64,000 nt of DNA from DAIOEK01 sp036746315 (GTDB taxonomy: Bacteria; Chloroflexota; Anaerolineae; Anaerolineales; Anaerolineaceae). The stretch spans positions 4,927-68,926 of the forward strand of contig DAIOEK010000008.1 in NCBI GenBank assembly GCA_036746315.1, given 5' to 3'. Shown here one piece after another: positions 1-7,535 of this stretch. The notes beneath the pieces are model-generated. The model saw nothing but the letters and a program-made list of their open reading frames with translations. It had not been told where the DNA came from and did no database searches. The position numbers were made by a program, and so were the translations under genes. Within the stretch, counting starts at the first letter, position 1. Every line of letters begins with the position of its first letter.

Positions 1-507
1 GTGGCATACCCTGATCTGAAAGCCGGGGATATGGTGGTGCTCGACCCGCAGGGCAGGATCGTGGAAGGGAAGTTCAAGCCTTCTTCGGATACTGCCAGTC
101 ACCTGTATATTTACCGCCACCGTGAAGACGTTTTCGGAGTGGTCCATACCCACTCCCGCTATGCCACCGCCTTTGCCGCGGCGGGCTTGCCCATCCCCTG
201 CGTGCTGACCGCCATCGCCGACGAGTTTGGCGGTGCCATCCCCTGCGGCGCGTTCGCCCTCATCGGCGGGGAGGAGATCGGCAAAGTGGTGGTGGAAACC
301 ATCGGAAAGTCCCCCGCCGTCCTGCTGAAAAATCACGGCGTATTTACCGTGGGCAAGACCGCCCGGGCGGCAGTCAAGGCGGCGGTCATGACCGAGGATG
401 TGGCTGCCACGGTATGGATGTCCATGCAGATCGGTAAACCGGATGAGATTTCACCCGAGGATATTGCCAGTTTACACGACCGTTACATGAATGTGTATGG
501 TCAGTGA
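1..507 (+). CDS. araD: L-ribulose-5-phosphate 4-epimerase, C-terminal part
   Basis: This class II aldolase/epimerase converts L-ribulose 5-phosphate to D-xylulose 5-phosphate, the last step of L-arabinose catabolism. The gene enters from beyond the left edge, so the true start is not visible; about 168 residues remain of a family that is usually about 230 long. The zinc-binding pair is in VVHTHSRYATAF and a third zinc histidine in LLKNHGVF. The C-terminus DRYMNVYGQ carries the family's late Tyr. It lies 27 bp before araA on the same strand, so the two are probably co-transcribed, possibly with a kinase gene upstream. The araA neighbour separates it from the related fuculose aldolases. Confidence 0.9.
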   Translation: MAYPDLKAGDMVVLDPQGRIVEGKFKPSSDTASHLYIYRHREDVFGVVHTHSRYATAFAAAGLPIPCVLTAIADEFGGAIPCGAFALIGGEEIGKVVVETIGKSPAVLLKNHGVFTVGKTARAAVKAAVMTEDVAATVWMSMQIGKPDEISPEDIASLHDRYMNVYGQ

Positions 508-534
508 ACATATCGGTTCATCAGGAGCGTCATT

Positions 535-2040
535 ATGAATGAGTTAGCGAAATTCTACATCTGGTTTGTGACAGGCAGTCAGCATCTGTACGGTCCGCAG
601 GTTCTGGAGCAGGTGGACAGGGATTCACAGGTGATTGCGGCAGCGCTGGATGCTTCGTCGCAAATCCCGTTGCGTGTAGTTTTCAAGCCGGTGGTCAAAA
701 CACCGGAAGAGATCCGCACCCTTTGCCTGGAAGCCAACGCCGACCCCCGCTGTGCCGGGTTGATCACCTGGATGCATACATTCTCTCCCGCGCAAATGTG
801 GATCGGCGGATTGACGATGTTGAAAAAACCGTTTGCCCATCTGCATACCCAGTTCAACAGTGAGATCCCCTGGGCGGAGATGGATATGGATTTCATGAAT
901 CTCAATCAGAGCGCCCACGGTGACCGCGAATACGGTTTTATCGGCAGCCGCCTGCGCCTGGAGCGCAAGGTGGTGGTGGGGCACTGGAAGGATGAGGAAG
1001 TGCAGACCCGCCTCGGCGTATGGGCGCGCGCCGCAGCTGCCTGGGCGGATTGGCAGGGGGCAAAGGTTGCCCGCTTCGGCGATAACATGCGCAGCGTGGC
1101 GGTCACCGAGGGCGATAAAGTTCAGGCACACATCCAGTTCGGCTATGGCGTGTATGGCTATGGCGTGGGTGACCTGGTGCAGGTGGTGAAAGATGCTCCC
1201 GCGGCAAAGGTCAGCGAACTGGTGGATGTCTACCTGTCTGAGTATGATGTTTCTGCCGAGTTGCTGCCGGGCGGTGCCCGTCATGCTTCACTGCTCGAAG
1301 GTGCACGCATTGAAGCGGGCATGCGGGCCTTCCTCGAAGAAGGCGGTTTCAAGGCTTTTACCACCACCTTCGAAGATCTGCACGGATTGCCGCAATTGCC
1401 GGGGCTGGCAGTGCAGCGCTTGATGCGCGACGGATACGGCTTTGGCGCCGAAGGGGATTGGAAAACCTCCGCTCTGGTGCGGGCGATGAAAGTGATGGGC
1501 GAAGGTTTGCCCGGCGGTACGAGCTTTATGGAAGATTACACGTATCACCTCTCCGCGGGGGGGGATAAAGTGTTGGGCGCGCACATGCTCGAGGTGTGCG
1601 AATCGATTGCCGCGAACAAACCGAAGCTGGAAATATTGCCCCTCTCCATTGGCGGCAAGGGCGATCCCCTGCGGTTGATCTTCGACTCGAACACCGGTCT
1701 GGCAATTGGCGTATCCCTCATGGATATGGGGCAGCGCTTCCGCATGGTAGCCAATGAGGTGGATGTGGTGCCCACCGACCATCCGCTGCCGAAACTGCCG
1801 GTGGCGCGTGCGTTGTGGCTGCCGCGTCCGAATTTGAAAACCGCGGCAGCCGCATGGATTTTTGCCGGCGGCGCCCACCATACCAGCTTTAGTTATGCGC
1901 TGACGGCGGAGCATATGCGCGATTTTGCCAATATTGCCGGTATCGAATTCCTGTTGATCGACAGCCGGACGACCGTGGAAGACTTCAAGGATCGCCTGCG
2001 CTGGAACGAAATATACTACCTGCTTGCCAAAGGTCTATAG
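535..2040 (+). CDS. araA: L-arabinose isomerase
   Basis: Cytoplasmic Mn-dependent enzyme that isomerises L-arabinose to L-ribulose. At 501 residues it matches the family length. It starts FYIWFVTGSQHLYGPQVL, a hallmark of AraA. The metal/catalytic positions are recognisable: Glu in TTTFEDLHGLPQ near residue 280, Glu in SFMEDYTYHL near 332, and His in GGAHHTSFSYAL near 448. An AGGAGCGTC-like ribosome site precedes the ATG. It follows araD closely and is followed by a hairpin, so it is probably the last gene of an ara operon. No oddities seen. Confidence 0.97.
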   Translation: MNELAKFYIWFVTGSQHLYGPQVLEQVDRDSQVIAAALDASSQIPLRVVFKPVVKTPEEIRTLCLEANADPRCAGLITWMHTFSPAQMWIGGLTMLKKPFAHLHTQFNSEIPWAEMDMDFMNLNQSAHGDREYGFIGSRLRLERKVVVGHWKDEEVQTRLGVWARAAAAWADWQGAKVARFGDNMRSVAVTEGDKVQAHIQFGYGVYGYGVGDLVQVVKDAPAAKVSELVDVYLSEYDVSAELLPGGARHASLLEGARIEAGMRAFLEEGGFKAFTTTFEDLHGLPQLPGLAVQRLMRDGYGFGAEGDWKTSALVRAMKVMGEGLPGGTSFMEDYTYHLSAGGDKVLGAHMLEVCESIAANKPKLEILPLSIGGKGDPLRLIFDSNTGLAIGVSLMDMGQRFRMVANEVDVVPTDHPLPKLPVARALWLPRPNLKTAAAAWIFAGGAHHTSFSYALTAEHMRDFANIAGIEFLLIDSRTTVEDFKDRLRWNEIYYLLAKGL

Positions 2041-2062
2041 CCGCTTTCCTCCACCTGGGTTG

Positions 2063-2092
2063 CTCTGACCTCTCCGTATGGGGAGGTCAGAG
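2063..2092 (+). terminator. hairpin after araA
   Basis: A 13-bp stem with one G-U pair (2063-2075 with 2080-2092) and a GTAT loop starts 23 bp after the araA stop. There is no T-tract, so it may be a weak or factor-assisted terminator, or an RNA-stabilising hairpin. Confidence 0.5.
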
Positions 2093-2396
2093 GGGTTAAA
2101 GCACCGGTTGTGGCTCTCCTGGGGTCCGCAGGATGGCAAGCTGATATAATTGCCGAAGCAGGCGGAAGGTCCTGTGAAAAGAGATTGACCGGGTGGAAGA
2201 TAGCAGGTTCGATTACGCATACCCCACTGTTTTCCCCCGCAATTATCTAAAGCACCACCGTATCATCGATCATCCGTAACAAATAAACCGATCGAAAACG
2301 CCTCCTTTGGTTTGTGGGTCGGTTGAATTGGGATGGTGAGGCATCGAACCAAACCGGAAACAACCCCTGCTCTATCTTGTCCTCGCCCTGGTCGGG
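2093..2396. other. noncoding stretch before the DUF4129 operon
   Basis: No convincing gene is seen here. A TATAAT at 2145-2150 could be a -10 element for the downstream operon, but no good -35 is at the usual distance. The reading frame of the next gene is open back to a TGA at 2337 and reads as a basic plus hydrophobic N-terminus (NRKQPLLYLVLALVG) without an ATG, GTG or TTG, so part of this stretch may be coding. Confidence 0.5.
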
Positions 2397-3212
2397 ATGC
2401 TCATCCTGGCGGTGGGTTTGTCGGGGATGGCTTTCCAATCCGGCACGTCCATACCCGGCGCGGATCTCCCGGCTGCTGCCGTCACACCCCGTGCAGGGGC
2501 GGAGCAGATAAGCCTGCCTGATACTTTTCCCCCGATCATCCAGTTGATCTTCGCTTTGTTGTTTGCCGGGTTCATCATTTTCTGGGGCAGCAGCCTGATC
2601 AAAAACGCAAACAAGAAGCATCTCATCCGGTTGGCGTGGCTGGCTCTGGGCATTTTGGTTGTATTCCTGCTGCTGCCGCGTACCGTCCCCGATACGCAAA
2701 CGGCTCTTCCCGCCGAAGCTCCGCCGCCGGCGATGACAGCTGGTAGGGAATTTGATATCGCACCGCTGGACAATCCGCCCGATCTGTTTGTGTGGATTGT
2801 CGCCGGTCTCCTCGCTGCCATCGTGTTGGCGGCTTTGCTGTTTTTTGCCCTCCGCATTCAGCGGCGTCGCAGGGCCTCGATGGCGTTGCAGCAGGAAGTC
2901 GAGGCAGCCCTGCGGGAAGTGTATGACGGCGGAGATTTGCGCAATATCATCCTGCGCTGCTACCTGCAAATGATGAACATTGTAAAAGCCGAACGCGGTA
3001 TCGAAAGGGACGGGGCGATCACCCCGCGCGAGTTCGAACAATTGCTTGAGGCAAAAGGGGTGCCAGCAGAACCCCTCCGCCTGTTGACGGAGTTGTTCGA
3101 AAGGGTGCGCTACGGTGGCAAGCCAACCACCGCTGTGGATGAGCAGCAGGCGGTCACCTGCCTCACCGCCATCCGTACGGCATGCCTGGGGGTGAAAGGC
3201 AGCCAGCCGTGA
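2397..3212 (+). CDS. DUF4129-domain membrane protein
   Basis: Membrane protein of unknown function. Hydrophobic segments lie near residues 1-14, 45-65, 75-90 and 130-152 of this model. The cytoplasmic C-terminal part carries the DUF4129 pattern: ILRCYLQMMNIV, then TPREFEQLLEAKGVP, then LLTELFERVRYGG. In known genomes DUF4129 is usually linked to transglutaminase, MoxR and DUF58 proteins, which fits the genes that follow. The start is uncertain. ATG 2397 cuts the first membrane helix, the frame upstream has no standard start before the TGA at 2337, and an ATG at 2333 is one frame off. Either an indel or a rare start codon is likely. The next gene overlaps by GTGA. Confidence 0.75.
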   Translation: MLILAVGLSGMAFQSGTSIPGADLPAAAVTPRAGAEQISLPDTFPPIIQLIFALLFAGFIIFWGSSLIKNANKKHLIRLAWLALGILVVFLLLPRTVPDTQTALPAEAPPPAMTAGREFDIAPLDNPPDLFVWIVAGLLAAIVLAALLFFALRIQRRRRASMALQQEVEAALREVYDGGDLRNIILRCYLQMMNIVKAERGIERDGAITPREFEQLLEAKGVPAEPLRLLTELFERVRYGGKPTTAVDEQQAVTCLTAIRTACLGVKGSQP

Positions 3213-3793
3213 AGAAGAGCGGGATCCTCTTGTTGGGTTTGCTCATTCTGGCGCTGATGGGCGTGGTTATTGTTGAGCCGTCCTGGCTGATGCTATATCT
3301 GGTCAGACCTGTTGCGCGCCTGCTGTGGCTGATCTATCACACCATCCTGGCGGTGGATCAGGCGGTCTGGTGGGGAATTCTCGCCGTGGGCGGGTTATTC
3401 CTTCTGCTGCGGTTGATCCCCGCCCGGCAGGAGGGCTATACCCGGGCTGCCTATCTCGAGCTCTCACACCAGGAGGATCGTTTTGGATACTGGTCAGATC
3501 TGATCGATAGGTCAAAAGACAGCCCGGCTGCCGGGGTGATCTTGCGCAGCAACCTGGAGCGCTTGCTGGGCGAATTGAATTCACTCCAGGATGAGGAAAA
3601 TGATATTTCGATTGACCTGACATTGCCCAAACCGAAAACCTGGCGCGCCAAATTGCCCCCGGTGATTCGGAACATCCTCCAGCCATTGTCTGCCCGGCGC
3701 GGGCATGCGGCGGGGGAGCGGTTGCAGGCTGAGTTGGAACAAATACTTTCACAAATGGAATCCAGATTGGAGTTGCCAAATGACCAAAGATAA
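3209..3793 (+). CDS. two-helix membrane protein of the MoxR operon
   Basis: I do not recognise a named family. The start is the GTG at 3209 in a GTGA overlap with the preceding stop. About 194 residues: two hydrophobic segments (about 3-30 and 45-70) followed by a charged, probably cytoplasmic helical region (RSNLERLLGELNSLQDEEN; QAELEQILSQMESRLEL). Its place between DUF4129 and MoxR suggests it belongs to the same membrane complex. It overlaps the MoxR gene by 14 bp, indicating translational coupling. Confidence 0.75.
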   Translation: MKKSGILLLGLLILALMGVVIVEPSWLMLYLVRPVARLLWLIYHTILAVDQAVWWGILAVGGLFLLLRLIPARQEGYTRAAYLELSHQEDRFGYWSDLIDRSKDSPAAGVILRSNLERLLGELNSLQDEENDISIDLTLPKPKTWRAKLPPVIRNILQPLSARRGHAAGERLQAELEQILSQMESRLELPNDQR

Positions 3794-4760
3794 TCCTCCT
3801 GTTGTTCAAATGGGTGATGCCGCCGCCGTGGTGGAGCGGATCATTGACGAAGTGGAAAAGGCGGTCATTGGAAAGCGCGAGTATCTGAAGAAGATCATGG
3901 CGGCTTTCCTCTGCCCCGGCGGCCATGTGCTGCTGGAGGACTACCCCGGGCTGGCAAAAACCCTCATGGCAAACAGTTTTGCCGGCGTGTTGGGCATGGA
4001 TTTCAAACGCATCCAATTCACCCCCGATCTGCTGCCCGGTGATATTACCGGAGGATTTATCTTCGATTCCCGATCAAACCAGTTTGTCATGCGCCGTGGA
4101 CCGCTCTTTGCCAATATTCTGCTGGCGGATGAGATCAATCGCGCTTCGCCCAAAACCCAATCCGCCCTGCTGGAGGCGATGCAGGAATTTCAAGTATCGC
4201 TGGAAGGCGAGACCCTGGCGCTGCCCGAACCCTTCATGGTGATTGCAACACAAAATCCGATTGAATATGAAGGTACCTTCCCGCTCCCCGAGGCGCAGTT
4301 GGATCGCTTCATCATCCGTCTGTCGCCGGGGTATCCCTCGCCGGACGATGAAAGGGAAATGCTCACCCGCCGCTCCGAACGCAAACAGGATGCCGTGCCG
4401 CTGCAAACTGTGATCACCCCGGCCGAGTTTATGGGGCTGCGGCAGGCGGTGGAAAATGTGTACGTGGACCCGGACGTGCAGACGTATATCGTGAATCTGG
4501 TGGCGAAGACGCGCCGGCACAAGCAGGTGGAACTGGGGGTGAGTCCGCGCGGTTCGCTGGCATTGTTGAAAATAACCCGCGCATGGGCAGCCCTGGATGG
4601 CAGAGATTATGTCATCCCCGATGATGTGAAGGCGCTGGCAGCCGATGTGCTTAGCCACCGGCTGATCCTGGATCCGACCCTGTGGGGTTCTCACAAAGCG
4701 GAAAAGGATGTGATCGAAGAGATCATTCAATACATTCCCGTGCCGGTGCTTTCCCGCTGA
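3780..4760 (+). CDS. MoxR-family AAA+ ATPase
   Basis: Cytoplasmic AAA+ ATPase of the MoxR group, thought to act as a chaperone in maturation of partner proteins, often with von Willebrand or DUF58 proteins. Start chosen at ATG 3780, which overlaps the previous gene and begins MTKDNPPVV; a longer in-frame ORF from 3705 would lie inside that gene. Walker A is seen as LLEDYPGLAKT (about residues 50-60), Walker B as ILLADEINRASPKTQ (about 112-126) and sensor 1 as VIATQNPIEYEGTFPLPEAQ. About 326 residues, normal for the family. DUF58 follows after 1 bp. Confidence 0.95.
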   Translation: MTKDNPPVVQMGDAAAVVERIIDEVEKAVIGKREYLKKIMAAFLCPGGHVLLEDYPGLAKTLMANSFAGVLGMDFKRIQFTPDLLPGDITGGFIFDSRSNQFVMRRGPLFANILLADEINRASPKTQSALLEAMQEFQVSLEGETLALPEPFMVIATQNPIEYEGTFPLPEAQLDRFIIRLSPGYPSPDDEREMLTRRSERKQDAVPLQTVITPAEFMGLRQAVENVYVDPDVQTYIVNLVAKTRRHKQVELGVSPRGSLALLKITRAWAALDGRDYVIPDDVKALAADVLSHRLILDPTLWGSHKAEKDVIEEIIQYIPVPVLSR

Positions 4761-4761
4761 T

Positions 4762-6012
4762 ATGAAAACCCGGCTGAACCTGATCCTGATCGTCATCGTC
4801 GGCTTGTTCCTGGCTGCCATCCTGAGCCGGAACGGCGGCGTGGCACTCCTGGCTCTCCCCTTTCTCGGCTACCTGGCGATTGCCATCACCACCCTGCCGC
4901 AAAGAACGGATCTGGTTGCCTCCCGGGAGATCAGCTGCCGGCGCACCCGCACGGGCGCCCCGGTTGAAATGAAGATCAGGCTGGAGAACAGGGGCGACCG
5001 GGTATTCCGGCTGATGTTGCGGAACGAACTGACAGCAAAGATGCAGGTGTTGGGGCAGGCGCCCACCCAACCCATCTGCCTGCCCGCCGGGGATGTGCAG
5101 GAATTCAGCTATTCTTTTTGCGGTGCGCGGGGCAGGTATGCCTGGCAGCATGTTAAAGTGGAGGTGGGCGATTGCTTTGGTCTATTCGGGCGGGTCGTTG
5201 AAATCCCCGCCGTGGCAGGCTTGCTGGTGCTGCCCGATGATCTGCATTTGAAGCGCTTCCGGTTTCACCCCCGCCCCACACTACGAACCGCCGGACCGAA
5301 TCTTTCGCGCCAGCCCGGCAGAGGGACTGATTTCTGGGGGGTGCGGCAGTATTATGCCGGCGACCCGATGCGTTTGATCCACTGGCGCATGGCGGCGCGG
5401 CATCCTCAGCGTTTCTTTTCCAAGGAATTCGAGCGGGAGGAGATGGCGGATATCGGAATTTTGCTGGATGGGCGTGCGGCGGTGAACCTGGAATTGGCTG
5501 ATGCCAGCCTGTTCGAATACGGCGTGCAAACGGCGGCGGCGCTGGGCAGGGCATTTTTGCGTTCGGGCAATCGTGTTTCCCTGCTGGTGCTGGGGGATCG
5601 GGTGACGCAGGTTTTCCCCGGGTATGGGAAGCGGCATCTGGCGCGGATACTGGATAGATTGGCAGCCTGCGAACCGGGCGACATGGTGGCATTTGACACC
5701 ATGCAGTACTTTCCGGTCAGGCAATTTCCGCCCGGGTCGGTGATCGTATTGATCAGCCCCCTGCGCAACCGGGACATCAAAACCATCTCGCGTCTGCGCG
5801 GTGACGGTTACCAGTTGCTGGTGATCAGCCCCAATCCGTTGGAATATGCGCAGGGGATGAGCCGGTCTGCCTGGCTGGCTTATCGGGCGGCGCGCATCGA
5901 ACGCGAGATTATGCTGCGCAGGATCAGGAAGCTGGGCGTGAAGGTGATCGACTGGCGGATACACCAGCCGCTGGAAACTGCCTTGAACGCGCATCCCGGG
6001 AGGGACCGGTGA
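4762..6012 (+). CDS. DUF58 domain protein with two N-terminal membrane helices
   Basis: Typical MoxR partner. Two hydrophobic segments lie at about residues 3-40. A beta-rich region follows, then the DUF58 signature around residues 186-213 (RGTDFWGVRQYYAGDP, then IHWRMAARH), and a vWA-like fold with DIGILLDGRAAVN. 416 residues. The family is associated with cell-surface or stress functions, but the substrate is unknown. It is sandwiched between MoxR (1 bp gap) and a small membrane protein (GTGA overlap), so it is certainly part of the operon. Confidence 0.92.
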   Translation: MKTRLNLILIVIVGLFLAAILSRNGGVALLALPFLGYLAIAITTLPQRTDLVASREISCRRTRTGAPVEMKIRLENRGDRVFRLMLRNELTAKMQVLGQAPTQPICLPAGDVQEFSYSFCGARGRYAWQHVKVEVGDCFGLFGRVVEIPAVAGLLVLPDDLHLKRFRFHPRPTLRTAGPNLSRQPGRGTDFWGVRQYYAGDPMRLIHWRMAARHPQRFFSKEFEREEMADIGILLDGRAAVNLELADASLFEYGVQTAAALGRAFLRSGNRVSLLVLGDRVTQVFPGYGKRHLARILDRLAACEPGDMVAFDTMQYFPVRQFPPGSVIVLISPLRNRDIKTISRLRGDGYQLLVISPNPLEYAQGMSRSAWLAYRAARIEREIMLRRIRKLGVKVIDWRIHQPLETALNAHPGRDR

Positions 6013-6506
6013 GCGCGCGGATACGGGTATGGATCTATGCCGCCGTGCAAGCGGCTGCCATCCTGCTTCTGGCGGGCGGGTTTGCCGTGCGGGATCGCTG
6101 GATGGGCGCGATCTTCGGGCTCTTACTGGCGCTGGCTGCGGGATGGCATTTTTACGATCACGCCGCATGGCTGCATCATCTTCTGTTGTTTGGCTGTGTT
6201 GCCGCTGCCGCGTTGGGGGTATGGATGGGGTCATCGCCTGTGTTCATGGTCGCCGGGACGTCCGCTGCATTGGCGGGGTGGGAACTCTCCGATGTGTTGC
6301 CTCCCACCACAACACAGAGTGACCCGCTGGCGGAGGCTTTCGAGCGCCGCCGGATGCTTGCCCTGGGGATCATGGCTGTCGCAAGTTTGGGGGTCACGGT
6401 ACTACTGCTGCAATTCCCAATGCAGCTTCCGTTTGGCGTGCTCTTGGCGGCGGCAGCGGTTGTCCTCTTCAGCCTGTTCAAACTCTATCGCTTATTCAGA
6501 TCGTAA
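6009..6506 (+). CDS. small multi-helix membrane protein, last gene of MoxR operon
   Basis: 165 residues, starting from GTG in a GTGA overlap with the DUF58 stop. Four or five hydrophobic segments cover most of the protein, with a short polar loop SDVLPPTTTQSDPLAEAFERRR near 95-116. No family recognised. Position and overlap make it part of the DUF4129-MoxR-DUF58 operon. No transglutaminase gene accompanies the set, although one is common in similar operons. Confidence 0.7.
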   Translation: MSARIRVWIYAAVQAAAILLLAGGFAVRDRWMGAIFGLLLALAAGWHFYDHAAWLHHLLLFGCVAAAALGVWMGSSPVFMVAGTSAALAGWELSDVLPPTTTQSDPLAEAFERRRMLALGIMAVASLGVTVLLLQFPMQLPFGVLLAAAAVVLFSLFKLYRLFRS

Positions 6507-6521
6507 CCCCCTCCCTTTGTA

Positions 6522-6716
6522 CTGTCATTCCGCCAGCCCTGGCGGGCTTGGCTAGGGAGCGAAGCGATCGCGCAGCACTCCTGAAGGGAGAGAAATCTCT
6601 GCCTTGCCTTACACCAGACAACTTTTTATTGATTCACAAAGCCTCTCCCTGCGCTCTTTCCTTCACTCCATAACCTTCGCAGAGATCCTTCGCCCTTACA
6701 GGACCTAGAATGACAG
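6522..6716. repeat. REP-like intergenic element with inverted ends
   Basis: The 405-bp gap between 6506 and 6912 has no gene. It holds an element bounded by CTGTCATTC (6522-6530) and its exact inverse GAATGACAG (6708-6716). Inside the ends are GAGCGAAGCGATCGCG and GAGAAATCTCTGCC on one side and GCAGAGATCCTTCGCCC on the other. This arrangement resembles the widespread 'tgtcattcc gag cgaagcgag' intergenic repeats found in Chloroflexota and other phyla. The remainder (6717-6911) carries nothing I can name except the ribosome site (AAAGGAGA) before the next gene. Confidence 0.6.
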
Positions 6717-6911
6717 ATGGCGGTTTTCGCAGAAGGCTTTTTTTCATTTGGTAGCCGGAAGCATCTCAGTATCAACCAGTTATAAAACCACAAAGCCATT
6801 CCCCACATGCGATAATCGCCTGCCTCCAGACCAAAGCTTGTATAAAACCCCCAGCCCCTCTGCTTCAAGCCCTATAATCTGAATACCCACAGGGAAAAGG
6901 AGAACCACCAA

Positions 6912-7340
6912 ATGGCAAATGTAAGCTTATACCTGAACTTTCACGGCGCCACCGAAGCCGCATTCAACTTCTATCGCACCGTTTTCGGCGGCGAGTTTGG
7001 TCCCATACAACGCTTCCGCGACACACCCGGCATGGAAAAACTGCCCGAGGGCGACCGGGGCAAAATCATGCACATCTCACTGCAGATCACCCAAAACATG
7101 ACCCTGCACGGCACCGACACGCTGGATACGATGGGTCGCAGCCTCAACATGGGCAACAACATGTCCGTCATGCTCGAAGTGAACAGCAAAGACGAGGCGC
7201 AAAAATACTACAACGCACTTGCTGCCGGCGGCAGGGATGAGATGCCCCTGCAGGAGACCTTCTGGGGCGCCTACTTCGGCTCCTTCACCGACAAATTCGG
7301 CGTACCATGGATGATCGACTTTGAGCAAAATCCACAATAG
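6912..7340 (+). CDS. PhnB-like VOC family protein
   Basis: 142-residue vicinal-oxygen-chelate fold protein of the PhnB / '3-demethylubiquinone methyltransferase-like' type. Family signatures are YLNFHGATEAAFNFYRTVFGGEF at the N-terminus, ISLQITQNMTLHGTDT in the middle and WGAYFGSFTDKFGVPWMIDF at the end. These proteins are usually small cytoplasmic proteins of unknown substrate, so no reaction can be assigned. A strong ribosome site (AAGGAGAACC) precedes the ATG, and a terminator hairpin follows 20 bp after the stop. It appears to be a single-gene unit. Confidence 0.9.
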   Translation: MANVSLYLNFHGATEAAFNFYRTVFGGEFGPIQRFRDTPGMEKLPEGDRGKIMHISLQITQNMTLHGTDTLDTMGRSLNMGNNMSVMLEVNSKDEAQKYYNALAAGGRDEMPLQETFWGAYFGSFTDKFGVPWMIDFEQNPQ

Positions 7341-7360
7341 GGGATGGATTTATTCTGCAA

Positions 7361-7391
7361 GCGACCGGAGCAGAATGGCTCCGGTCGCTTT
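7361..7391 (+). terminator. intrinsic terminator after the VOC gene
   Basis: Perfect 11-bp stem (7361-7371 with 7378-7388), loop AGAATG, followed by TTTATG. It lies between the + strand VOC gene and the end of the convergent GH2 gene. Confidence 0.75.
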
Positions 7392-7535
7392 ATGTCTAAA
7401 AGACCTCAAAAAAACCTGTCACAAGTGACAGCTTTCCATCCCCCTGCCCATCCGCTATACTGAAAATGGCTGAATAAAATCCATCGAACTATTTGTTTCT
7501 TTTTGTTCCTGAAAGCTCCGTTTTTCTGAAACAAA

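Noticed and set aside
625..1914. Minus-strand frames opposite araA
   Set aside because: Shadow frames of a strongly conserved gene.
2195..2225. T-arm-like string GGTTCGATTAC suggesting a tRNA
   Set aside because: The flanking bases do not pair as a T stem and no acceptor or anticodon arm is present.
2247..3041. Long minus-strand frame opposite the DUF4129 gene
   Set aside because: Composition and lack of motifs mark it as a shadow of the + strand gene.
3300..3310. Second FadR-like motif TGGTCAGACCT
   Set aside because: It lies inside the coding sequence of the second MoxR-operon gene and is not a perfect palindrome.
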